Below are positions 45,333 to 53,286 of a stretch of DNA of 64,000 nucleotides, piece after piece. A program made the translations under genes and the position numbers. The notes below the pieces were generated by a model. The model made no database searches. It had not been told where the DNA came from and saw only the letters and a list, made by a program, of their open reading frames with translations. How positions within the stretch are numbered: position 1 is the first letter of the stretch; every line of letters begins with the position of its first letter. The stretch is taken from assembly GCF_007362475.1 (NCBI RefSeq), contig NZ_CP041687.1:2108001-2172000 (forward strand), given 5' to 3'. The DNA is from Chryseobacterium sp. SNU WT5. Its GTDB lineage: Bacteria; Bacteroidota; Bacteroidia; Flavobacteriales; Weeksellaceae.

Positions 45333-46325
45333 TTATTTAGTTGTCTCAAATACATTGTCAACGATTGTTTCTACTGCATTTTTTGTTCTCGGTACACTGT
45401 CAACAAGTAAATATTCACGAAGTCTGTTAGCAATGATTTCAGGTCTTGGATTATCAATAAGTCTTGGGTTTAATTGTCGTAACCAAAGTGATTGGTTTAA
45501 TCTTTCGCCTATTGTTGTGCAATAAATTAAACTGTCAAGTGCTATCAAACTCAAAGGTCGTCCAAGTGTCAACCACTTGTTTGCTCTGTTCCAAGTGAAC
45601 TGCGAACTTGCGGCAAGTTGTCCCCAGCTAGAAGAAATATTTTTTATTCTTTTACTAACTTTTTCAATCCAGTCAAGTGTCTGGTCGCTTTTGAAATAGA
45701 GAAGTGCGGAAACATTTTCGGATAAAAATTTATCGTCTCCGCTTTCTAGTTCAATTGTTAGAATTTTAAATGCTTCGTCAAAATCCAAACACTTTGCTAT
45801 TGGTTCTGCAAATATTTGAAGTTCATTTTCTCGTCTGTTAATCCATTCTTTCTTTATCCATTCTTCTGCTGTTTTACCAACTACCTTCCCAGCAATTTCA
45901 TAGGCTTTGTAATTGATAGCTCGATTATAATCTACCTTTTCTTTAAGTCTTTTAAGAACTTCCAATTTGTCGAACTCTTGAAGCTCGTTGATAACAAAAT
46001 CGTCCGTGAAATACTGAACAAATGAAAAGTCAATAAGTCTGTTTAAATCATTTCTGATTTGTTCAAAGCTTGGAAATGGAAATTTTTCAGCGTCAATTAC
46101 TTCAATGTCCGATTGTGTAGCTTCTCCTGTGTCGTAATCGTAAAAGTCATCGTGTAAATAGTAACCGTGTCCGTGAATTGCAGTTAAGTTAAAAAACTCT
46201 AAAGGTCTTAATGCTTTGTTTAATAGTCTGTCGTGACAAGGCAAACACAAACGAAAAGGATTTTGTCCTTCGTCCGCAAGTTCTTCAACTTCAATTTCTC
46301 TTATGTTGCAACTTTCACATTTCAT
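45333..46325 (-). CDS. Uncharacterised protein with N-terminal zinc-binding CxxC pairs (cassette gene)
   Basis: A 330-aa protein of no family I recognise. The N-terminus has CESCNIRE and CLPCHDRL (two CxxC pairs near residues 3-6 and 27-30), likely a zinc ribbon. The rest is acidic and helix-rich (HGHGYYLHDDFYDYDTG near 51, and later repeated Leu/Trp-containing helices). The unit's ends match with one base inserted (TTAGCGGT). A sensing or defence role is possible but not shown. Confidence 0.65.
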   Translation of the reverse strand: MKCESCNIREIEVEELADEGQNPFRLCLPCHDRLLNKALRPLEFFNLTAIHGHGYYLHDDFYDYDTGEATQSDIEVIDAEKFPFPSFEQIRNDLNRLIDFSFVQYFTDDFVINELQEFDKLEVLKRLKEKVDYNRAINYKAYEIAGKVVGKTAEEWIKKEWINRRENELQIFAEPIAKCLDFDEAFKILTIELESGDDKFLSENVSALLYFKSDQTLDWIEKVSKRIKNISSSWGQLAASSQFTWNRANKWLTLGRPLSLIALDSLIYCTTIGERLNQSLWLRQLNPRLIDNPRPEIIANRLREYLLVDSVPRTKNAVETIVDNVFETTK

Positions 46326-46356
46326 TGTCTGTGTCGTTTTTTAGCCTGACCGCTAA

Positions 46357-46785
46357 CTCGTTTATATGTCTTACTCCGTTAGACAAATACAACGTATTTG
46401 GTAGGTATTTGTCTGATATTGGTAAGACTTATTTCTAATCACTAAGATATGTTTTTTCCGACTATTGTTTTCCGCAATTGTAATTAAATTTTTCCTGGAG
46501 ACGTAATTATATCTTAAATAACTCCGTCTTTTTAGACCACTCTTAAAGGCTGTCAAAAGCCACAAAAAAAGCAGTCCTTCTCAAAAACTGCTTTGATGAT
46601 CTCTATTCTAAAAACGACAACTCCATAAGGTTATAAATATGGTGTTTAAAGGTCTCTGAAGCTTCCGTTCAACAGGCTTTACTTCGTAATTTTTATTTTT
46701 TAAAGGTCTCGGTGATTTATCAATTCATTTCTTGCAGACAAAACGACCCGAACGAAGTGAACAGAGCGCAGCTAAAGCTTAGTTA
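46357..46785. repeat. Type B site, full length (429 bp)
   Basis: Nearly the same sequence as 33685-34043 in its first 160 bp (CTCGTTTATATGTCTTACTC with a double hairpin) and in the AGCAGTCC...ACTGCTT and GCTTAGTTA parts. About 70 nt are extra in the middle, including CGACCCGAACGAAGTGAACA. It joins the starts and ends of two cassettes. Confidence 0.75.
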
Positions 46786-46914
46786 TTGTGTGCTGGGTTT
46801 CTTCGTCAGTCTAAGCTTAATTTATTATCAAGCTGTTTTGTAAACAAAGGCAACCTGTCCAAATTCCTTTACAGAACTTTGACAGGCAGCCATTTTATAA
46901 TAATTGTGGTGTAT

Positions 46915-47208
46915 TTATTTAGCCGCTAAAACATCCAATTTCTCAATAGATGGTGCAGTAGCCAACAATTCAGGTGCATTTTCCATTAACGCCTTTGCAA
47001 TCTTACCACCAAGATGTGCTTCTCTGCCCTCTTCATCTGAAAAAGTGTCAAAAATGCCAAATGTAGAAGCGTCAATACGGAACGCATACCATGTAATAGT
47101 ACCCGCTTCTTCATTAGCAAGTGGCAATGCACTTGTAATAAACTCTTCAACATTTTTTTCTTTTCCTGCTTTTGCTTCTAGTCGAACTAATAATCCTAAT
47201 TTTTTCAT
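46915..47208 (-). CDS. Antibiotic biosynthesis monooxygenase-domain (ABM) protein
   Basis: A 97-aa dimeric alpha/beta-barrel protein with the ABM pattern: VRLEAKAGKEKNVEEFI at the start, ALPLANEEAGTITWYAFRID in the middle, then FSDEEGREAHLGGKIAKAL. Members act as small quinol or metabolite monooxygenases. It is encoded 100 nt after an AraC regulator in the same unit, which probably controls it. Confidence 0.8.
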   Translation of the reverse strand: MKKLGLLVRLEAKAGKEKNVEEFITSALPLANEEAGTITWYAFRIDASTFGIFDTFSDEEGREAHLGGKIAKALMENAPELLATAPSIEKLDVLAAK

Positions 47209-47308
47209 GTCTTTTTATTTTTAAATTAAACCAATTTTGTTTTAACAAATGTAGCACCTTTAAACTTGTGGTGCTTTTTTATTTAGTTCAAAAACTTATG
47301 AAAAAAGG

Positions 47309-48169
47309 TCAAGTTTTCATCATGTTTTTTGGACTGTAACCAAATTCATTTTTAAAGGCTGTGCTAAAATTTGATAAGCTATCATAACCAAAGTCCATAT
47401 AGATTTCTGATGGGTTTGCTTCATTATTAAGCAATAATTTTTTGGCTTTGTTGAGCCGTTTTAGTTGAAACCATTTTCCTGGAGACTCTTGATATAATTG
47501 TAAAAATTTCCGCTTAAAAGTAGACAGACTCATATTGCACAGAAAAGCGACCTCGTCAATATTCAAACTCGTGTACAGATTTTTTTCAATGACCATTTTA
47601 AAAGATAATTCTCTTTCATTGATTAATAATGAATGTAGATAAACAAAAAAACTTTGCCCATACTTATCAGCCAGATACAGCATAATTTCTTCAAATTTCA
47701 ATTCCAGAATCTTTTGAGAGATTGTTTGATTCAAACCATAAATTTGTTGAATAGAATTAATAAAATGGATAATAAAATTGTCTTTTTCCATAAGGAAATA
47801 GGGACTACTGGCCGCTGATTTATTTAAGTCATTTGGGTTAAATAAATGCCCATATTTCAATAAAAAATCATTAATGTTTTTTTGAGAAAAGAAAAAGAGT
47901 AGGCAACTATAACTATTTGCCCCTACAATTTCTGTTGTTAAAAAATTCCCCGATGCAAGAAGCAAGGATTGTGTATCATCGATCGAAACGATGTCATTAG
48001 AAAAGTGAATGTCCTTTTGTCCGTCCAACAAAAAACTGAATACATTTTTGTTTAGGTTAATCTTATTTTTGGAAACAAGTTTATACGCCTCGTAGTTAGC
48101 AATTTGCAGGTCTGAAGTGTCCGTGTAGTTATTTTCAAATAAATCTTCTGGCAAATTTGTAATGTCCAT
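47309..48169 (-). CDS. AraC-family transcriptional regulator (cassette gene)
   Basis: A 286-aa protein. The C-terminal 100 residues hold two helix-turn-helix motifs (LNIDEVAFLCNMSLSTFKRKFLQLYQESPGKWF and PSEIYMDFGYDSLSNFSTAFKNEFGYSPKNM). The N-terminal part looks like a cupin sensor domain. It probably activates the ABM gene downstream, or genes elsewhere, in answer to a small molecule. It starts about 100 nt after the cassette core, leaving room for a promoter. Confidence 0.85.
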   Translation of the reverse strand: MDITNLPEDLFENNYTDTSDLQIANYEAYKLVSKNKINLNKNVFSFLLDGQKDIHFSNDIVSIDDTQSLLLASGNFLTTEIVGANSYSCLLFFFSQKNINDFLLKYGHLFNPNDLNKSAASSPYFLMEKDNFIIHFINSIQQIYGLNQTISQKILELKFEEIMLYLADKYGQSFFVYLHSLLINERELSFKMVIEKNLYTSLNIDEVAFLCNMSLSTFKRKFLQLYQESPGKWFQLKRLNKAKKLLLNNEANPSEIYMDFGYDSLSNFSTAFKNEFGYSPKNMMKT

Positions 48170-48277
48170 GATAGTGTTGTTTTAAAAAACATTTTGGCAT
48201 TGTAAATATATTACATTTCTATTTCAAAAATTGTTTGCTAAAGTTTGGATGAATAGGTCGTTTAGCCTTGCACACAA

Positions 48278-48396
48278 CGTTTTGAGGCTTTGCGAGGTTG
48301 CGAACTTCGTAACCGAGTATTTTCGGCTAAGATAAAATTTCTTGCGAAACGAAAACGTGAATTAACTACAAAATTCGCAATCTTGCAAAGCCGCTG
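48278..48396. repeat. attC-like hairpin site (type A), no intron
   Basis: GAGGCTTTGCGAGGTTGCGAA and TTCGCAATCTTGCAAAGCC are imperfect inverted arms. The left core CACACAACG and right core TGTTGTGCG are visible. The base before the core is CTGT rather than TTGT/ATGT, which may explain the lack of an intron. Confidence 0.75.
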
Positions 48397-48410
48397 TTGT
48401 GCGATGTTTT

Positions 48411-49367
48411 TTATTTTTCAAATGTTTCAATTATCCAATTCAGGCAAACTTCAGAATCCATAATTGACCAAGAATGTGGGTTTATAGTTCCGTCTAATCT
48501 AACTCCTTTTCCTTGACTAACGATTACTCTAGCGTTTTCATTTCCCATTATTCTTAATTGGTTTATCATTGAGATTATATCAATTCCATTCCAATCATTT
48601 AAGTCACGATGCCTTTGATTAATTAACCAATCTGTATCTAAATCAGTAAACATTAAAAGAGGCATTTTTTTTAAATACGTTGCGTTTCCGCCATCTTTTG
48701 CTCCATAAGAATAAATAGAATTTTCTATATATTTTTCTGGAAATTTTTCTGGTGATCCTCCATAAATACTGTCCCAATTATTCTTCATCCATTTTGCTTC
48801 ATCTACCGCAGGTTTATAAATATTTCTTTCGATTTCTCTTTCGCAATATTTATAAAATCTTGCTTGGTCTAAAGGTGCGTCTAATGCAAAAACCCCTTTT
48901 GGTATTAGAAAAAACTTTTCGGGATTTTTAGTTGCCTTTTCAGCGTAAGTTAATGAAATCATTGCGCCACTTGAAAGTCCACCGATTATAAATTTATCTT
49001 TCGATACTTTATGCTTTCCTACAATTTCACTGAAAATTTTATCAAGTAATTTGAATTCTGCTTCTCGATTATCTGTTCCCCAATTTATTGATGGAACAAT
49101 TACTATAATTCCTTTTTCAACTGCTATTTTTTGAAGAGTTATTTGTTTTAATGTATTTTCAACGAGTTCTCCACCAGAAGGAATAATAACTAAAACGCCT
49201 TTGATACTAATTTTTGGTAAATATTTATAATAAAATAATTCTGTAGAATTTTCATCATTAATGTACAGTTCGGAATTATCTGTTTTTGAAACATATATTT
49301 TTTCAAATTCTTGTGCTTTACAAGATAAAAAATTAAAAATTAGAGCAAAAATTAATATGTTTTTCAT
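48411..49367 (-). CDS. Secreted alpha/beta-hydrolase (cassette gene)
   Basis: A 318-aa protein with a signal sequence (MKNILIFALIFNFLSCKAQ, possible lipobox SCK). The nucleophile-elbow motif GGLSSGAMISLTYA (GLSSG) lies near residue 125, and NPHSWSIMD near the C-terminus could supply the catalytic His. It resembles a peptidase/esterase of the alpha/beta hydrolase group. The substrate is unknown. The ATG at 49367 is about 32 nt from the cassette core. The unit ends match (TTGTGCGAT-A/G-TTTT). Confidence 0.7.
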   Translation of the reverse strand: MKNILIFALIFNFLSCKAQEFEKIYVSKTDNSELYINDENSTELFYYKYLPKISIKGVLVIIPSGGELVENTLKQITLQKIAVEKGIIVIVPSINWGTDNREAEFKLLDKIFSEIVGKHKVSKDKFIIGGLSSGAMISLTYAEKATKNPEKFFLIPKGVFALDAPLDQARFYKYCEREIERNIYKPAVDEAKWMKNNWDSIYGGSPEKFPEKYIENSIYSYGAKDGGNATYLKKMPLLMFTDLDTDWLINQRHRDLNDWNGIDIISMINQLRIMGNENARVIVSQGKGVRLDGTINPHSWSIMDSEVCLNWIIETFEK

Positions 49368-49399
49368 TTTTCGGTTTTTTCGGTCAAAATATCGCACAA

Positions 49400-49520
49400 C
49401 GTGCCGCGTATTGGCGATGGGCGGGATTTTTAGCACTGAACTTCAATCGAAGAACGGAAGTTGAATTTTGCACTTCCGTTGATACGAAGCCGTTCAGCCC
49501 GCCTATTGCCAATACGATGT
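49400..49520. repeat. attC-like hairpin site (type A) hosting intron 6
   Basis: CGTATTGGCGATGGGCGGG and CCCGCCTATTGCCAATACG frame the inner AACTTCAATCGAAGAACGG. It ends ATGT before the intron. The minus core CGTTGTGCGATA starts the hydrolase unit. Confidence 0.8.
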
Positions 49521-51375
49521 GTGTGCCCAGCATGGGCATCTTTCTCTTACGAAAGTAGGAAATTAATCTAGAGGGTGCAAGTCCCTTATGGGCGAGGGTA
49601 ACGCCTTGAACCATTAGTAAGTCGCAAGGGTGGTAACCGTGAGGTTACATCTGAAGGAAGCGAGACTACAAAACTCGGTACTGACGAACAGGAACCGTAT
49701 AGGAGGCATTTATGCATGGGTAAGCAAGCACATCATTGTAACGCCCTAAGATTACAAAAGTGCATAAATGTAGATACGGCAGGAATTGAGTGAAAGAAGA
49801 TGCCATTACCTGGGGAGATCTTCGTAGCCACGAGTTGGCAAAACGAAGAAGTCAGCAGAGGTCATAGTACTTAGGAGCAACGAGCCGATGAATAAATCGG
49901 AGGACTCACAACCCAAGGAAGGACTGAACGTATTTTGGTTCTTAATTCACAATGGAATTCCCGTTAAACGGAATAGCCTTGGGAAAGCGGAACAGGTTAA
50001 AGTAAAAGAACAAGAATGATTGAAAGAGTATTACATCCTCGCAACATGCAACGAGCCTTAGAGCAAGTAATTGCGAATAAAGGCAGCGCTGGCGTGGACG
50101 GAATGAACGTGCAAGAACTATCTGATTATCTTCGGAAAGAGAAAACACGACTTTATTCTTCCATAAAAGAGAGGTGTTATCTTCCTCAACCCATTCTTGG
50201 AGTAGAGATTCCTAAAGGAAATGGTAAAACCCGACTTTTAGGAATACCAGCAGTAACCGATAGAGTGTTACAACAAGCGGTATCACAAGTTTTGATGCCA
50301 CATTACGAGAAGGAATTTAGTGTTCACAGTTATGGATTCAGACCCAACAAAAACGCCCGCCAAGCAGTTGGTAAAGCGTTGGAGCATATCCATGAAGGTT
50401 ATCCATTTATTGTAGATATTGATCTAAAGACCTTCTTTGATGAAGTAGACCACTGCATCCTTCTTAACTTACTTTATCGAAAGGTAAAATGCCCAATAAC
50501 CATGCGCTTAATCCGCAAATGGTTACGAGCTCCAATTCTAATCAATGGTCAATTACACAAACGAAGAAAAGGAGTTCCGCAAGGTTCACCTTTAAGTCCG
50601 TTGTTGTCGAATATCCTGCTCAATGAGTTGGATAAAGAATTGACAAAACGTAAACTTCGATTTGTGCGCTACGCAGATGATTTTAGTATTTATACCCAGT
50701 ATAAAAGCCACGCAACTGCAACGCTAAAAGCCATAGAGAAGTACTTGAAAACGAAACTCAAACTCACTATTAATGGTGAGAAAAGTGGAGTTAGAAAGCC
50801 AGTACAATTTGAACTACTGGGATTCGGATTCGAATCTACATATAAGAAAGGGGACAAGGGAAAATACCAATTGGTAGTAGGTAAGAAAGCGTGGACACGA
50901 TTGAAAGAGCGACTAAAATCCCTCACTCGAAAAACCGCTCCGATAAGTTTTGATGAGCGCATCCAAAAGATTAACGAAGTTCAGCGTGGATGGTTAAACT
51001 ATTTTCGAGGAACAAGTATCAAAGGAAAACTCCTCAACTTTGACGGATGGCTGAGAAACCGACTGCGGTATTGCATTTGGCATGATTGGAAGAAGCCCGA
51101 ACGGAAGAGGAAAAACCTCATTCGATTAGGAATCGACCAAAGCCTTGCGTATGCATATAGCCGAACTCGGAAAGGAGGATGGGCAGTCGCACAAAGTCCT
51201 ATTTTAGGAACAACAATCACTATTTCAAGGCTAAAGAAACGTGCATACATCGCCATGTTAGAACTTCATCTATCACTTAACCCATCAAGATACGAACCGC
51301 CGTATACGAGACCCGTACGTACGGTGGTGTGAGAGGCGTACTCCGTTAGATTATGAGCGGAGCCGTCTACTCGAT
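49521..51375 (+). mobile_element. Group II intron copy 6 (1855 nt, mosaic)
   Basis: Same ends, flanked by ATGT and TGGCTG. The sequence is a patchwork. A stretch near 50280-50325 has the copy 1/3 variants, while the flanks have copy 2/4/5 variants. Confidence 0.9.
50016..51332 (+). CDS. ltrA: Group II intron reverse transcriptase/maturase (copy 6)
   Basis: A 438-aa intact frame. It combines EQVIANK, CPITM and LHKRR (copies 2/4/5) with YEKEF (copies 1/3). A private IPAVTDR change and LLNFDGW shared with copy 4 are also present. Catalytic motifs are unchanged, so it is probably active. Confidence 0.95.
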   Translation: MIERVLHPRNMQRALEQVIANKGSAGVDGMNVQELSDYLRKEKTRLYSSIKERCYLPQPILGVEIPKGNGKTRLLGIPAVTDRVLQQAVSQVLMPHYEKEFSVHSYGFRPNKNARQAVGKALEHIHEGYPFIVDIDLKTFFDEVDHCILLNLLYRKVKCPITMRLIRKWLRAPILINGQLHKRRKGVPQGSPLSPLLSNILLNELDKELTKRKLRFVRYADDFSIYTQYKSHATATLKAIEKYLKTKLKLTINGEKSGVRKPVQFELLGFGFESTYKKGDKGKYQLVVGKKAWTRLKERLKSLTRKTAPISFDERIQKINEVQRGWLNYFRGTSIKGKLLNFDGWLRNRLRYCIWHDWKKPERKRKNLIRLGIDQSLAYAYSRTRKGGWAVAQSPILGTTITISRLKKRAYIAMLELHLSLNPSRYEPPYTRPVRTVV

Positions 51376-51390
51376 TGGCTGTAGTTTTTT

Positions 51391-51759
51391 TTATTCGGTT
51401 TTGTGTTTTTTGTTTCTCAATAAGTAATGATAAACATTTTGATTTCCAACCGAAATTGCATAGGCATTTACAAATTCGTAGCCATTTTTCGACATAAAAT
51501 TCAAAGCGTCAATCATTGAATTAAAATCGACAGCTTTTCCGTCAAAATCTTTTACAATCGTTTCTTTACCAGAAGAAAAGAATTTTGTTTTTTGTCCAAA
51601 GTCAATTTCGATGGTTAATTTGGTACTTAAAAGTTTGGAAGTTCCAACAATTTGTACGTATTCAACATCAATGTCTTTTAGTGGAGTGTCATTTACAGTT
51701 TGAGCTTTCATTGTTAAGCTACAAACAAGAATTACTGCAGAAAGTAATAATTTCTTCAT
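51391..51759 (-). CDS. Small exported protein, unknown (cassette gene)
   Basis: A 122-aa protein with a signal peptide (MKKLLLSAVILVCSLTMKAQ). The mature part is a short alpha/beta domain with DVEYVQIVGTSK near residue 31 and GYEFVNAYAISVG near 94. It has no named family that I recognise. It is 5 nt after the 184-aa gene in the same unit and ends 15 nt from the cassette end. Confidence 0.6.
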   Translation of the reverse strand: MKKLLLSAVILVCSLTMKAQTVNDTPLKDIDVEYVQIVGTSKLLSTKLTIEIDFGQKTKFFSSGKETIVKDFDGKAVDFNSMIDALNFMSKNGYEFVNAYAISVGNQNVYHYLLRNKKHKTE

Positions 51760-51764
51760 TTTGT

Positions 51765-52319
51765 TTATTTTTTAAGTTCGTCTATTTTATTTTTTGCATC
51801 TGTAAAAGCGGTTTCAATAGTATCTCCGTTGTCAATAAATAAGGTGTTATCTGAACCATATTTTTCAAGTTTTATGTACCAACTGGCTTTTCCGCCACTT
51901 ATAAAATAACCAACTTGAAAACCATCAACAGTAACAAATTTATTTTCCATATAGTCAGGATTTGCAGAAACATCATTTGCTACATCGGTTTTTAAAACTT
52001 TCAAAGCTTTCAGAATTTCTGTCAAATCACTGTATTCAATTGAAGCAGTATTGCTACTATATTTTCCTTCTTTTTCTATTTGATAAAAGAATGCGGAAGT
52101 TGTTCCATTTGTGATTTTTCTAATTCTAGTTTGAGCTGAACCATAAGTTGCTTTTAGATTTGGAAGTTTTGTGTCTACAAATTTTGTTATGCTTCCTGTT
52201 TTGGATGCAAAAACGTCCATTTTTGTTTTTACATTTTCAGCTTCTTTTTTTACGTCTTGCCCGTAAGTTGCAACTGACATAATTGTCAATGTTGAAATAA
52301 GGAAAAATTTTCTTACCAT
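51765..52319 (-). CDS. Exported protein, unknown (cassette gene)
   Basis: A 184-aa protein with a signal peptide (MVRKFFLISTLTIMSVATYGQ) and a helix-then-sheet mature part. I recognise no family. It contains regularly spaced charged helices (KKEAENVKTKMDVFASK) and an end rich in Asp/Lys. It is the first gene of a two-gene unit, with about 110 nt before it that could hold a promoter. The unit's two ends match (TTGGCTGTA-A/G-TTTT). Confidence 0.6.
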   Translation of the reverse strand: MVRKFFLISTLTIMSVATYGQDVKKEAENVKTKMDVFASKTGSITKFVDTKLPNLKATYGSAQTRIRKITNGTTSAFFYQIEKEGKYSSNTASIEYSDLTEILKALKVLKTDVANDVSANPDYMENKFVTVDGFQVGYFISGGKASWYIKLEKYGSDNTLFIDNGDTIETAFTDAKNKIDELKK

Positions 52320-52431
52320 CTGTTTTTTTGATTAGTTAATTATTTATTTGGCTAATGTAAAACTAAAATTCTGTGCTTCATTACGGGAAACCGTAATTGG
52401 TTACGAAGTTTTGTTTTAAAATTACAGCCAA

Positions 52432-52615
52432 CGAAAAGGTATTTGCGAAGAACGGGCTACTGCAAACCAAAAAGTGATAAGGAAAACCGCCTGGAGCAAA
52501 ATGCTTTTTCAGATTTCTAAATTACTGAAAATTGAAATATGAAAAGCATTTTTGCGGATATTAAAAACCAAATTTTCAAAGGAAAAACTCAACCCCGTTT
52601 TTTGCAAATACACTG
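52432..52615. repeat. attC-like hairpin site (type A), no intron
   Basis: AGGTATTTGCGAAGAACGGG and CCCCGTTTTTTGCAAATAC form the arms of a longer (184 bp) site, with an inner AAATGCTTTT/AAAAGCATTT palindrome. The end reads CTGT before TAGC, not TTGT/ATGT, and it has no intron. Confidence 0.75.
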
Positions 52616-52626
52616 TTAGCAGAAGT

Positions 52627-53088
52627 TTATTTTAATTTTCTTAAGAGTATGTTCCTATTTCTTTCATTGCTAATCAAAATGCCATTTTTTGTCTTTGTAA
52701 AACTATAATTAGCATCTACATATCTCGGTATTCCACTACCTGCTTTACGATTATATTTTGCTTTTCTCAGTTTTGAATAAATTTTATTATTGTACTGATC
52801 TACTTCATACAGGTAATAACCTCCTCTAGTTGAGTCAATGACCAGCTTCCTTTTATTTTTATATATAACAGGAATTTTACTCAATATCGATTTATTTTGA
52901 GTGATATTTAGTGTTAATTTATAATACACTTGATTTTTCTGTAAATGGATTTTTCCATAATCTATATTACATGTATCTGAATAGCAGAATGGATTTTGTT
53001 CAAAACCAACGTAAGTTCCATTTTCAATATATTGGGCTTGAACAGAATTAAAGATTAAGAACAATAATGTAAAGGTCAATCTATTCAT
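52627..53088 (-). CDS. Exported protein, unknown (cassette gene)
   Basis: A 153-aa protein with a signal peptide (MNRLTFTLLFLIFNSVQAQ) and a beta-rich mature part (YIENGTYVGFEQNPFCYSDTCNIDYGKIHL with a Cys pair). It has no recognised family. The ATG at 53088 is used, because upstream codons lie in the attC-like site. It starts 26 nt from its cassette core. The unit ends match (TTAGCAGAA-A/G-TTTA). Confidence 0.6.
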   Translation of the reverse strand: MNRLTFTLLFLIFNSVQAQYIENGTYVGFEQNPFCYSDTCNIDYGKIHLQKNQVYYKLTLNITQNKSILSKIPVIYKNKRKLVIDSTRGGYYLYEVDQYNNKIYSKLRKAKYNRKAGSGIPRYVDANYSFTKTKNGILISNERNRNILLRKLK

Positions 53089-53114
53089 GGTAATTTTAAT
53101 TAAATTTCTGCTAA

Positions 53115-53286
53115 CGGCCAGCTCGGCTTTGTCGTCGTTCTGAAAAGAAGTTGTAAACTTCTTTTCGGAATGCGTCAAAGGCGACTGTTGGGAGAACGTC
53201 GTGCGAAAGCAACGATGGTTTCCCGGCAGTCGGCGAAGCCGAGCTGGCCGTTGGGAAAAATCGTCCCAAAGGGCGATTTTTCCCAA
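53115..53286. mobile_element. Minimal cassette without a gene (copy 2)
   Basis: The same design as 29303-29476: CGGCCAGCTCGGCT pairs with AGCCGAGCTGGCCG, and a 36-nt spacer (53251-53286) folds as TTGGGAAAAATCG/CGATTTTTCCCAA. The spacer is identical in both copies, and the arms differ by compensated changes (GACCAGC versus GGCCAGC). Confidence 0.65.
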
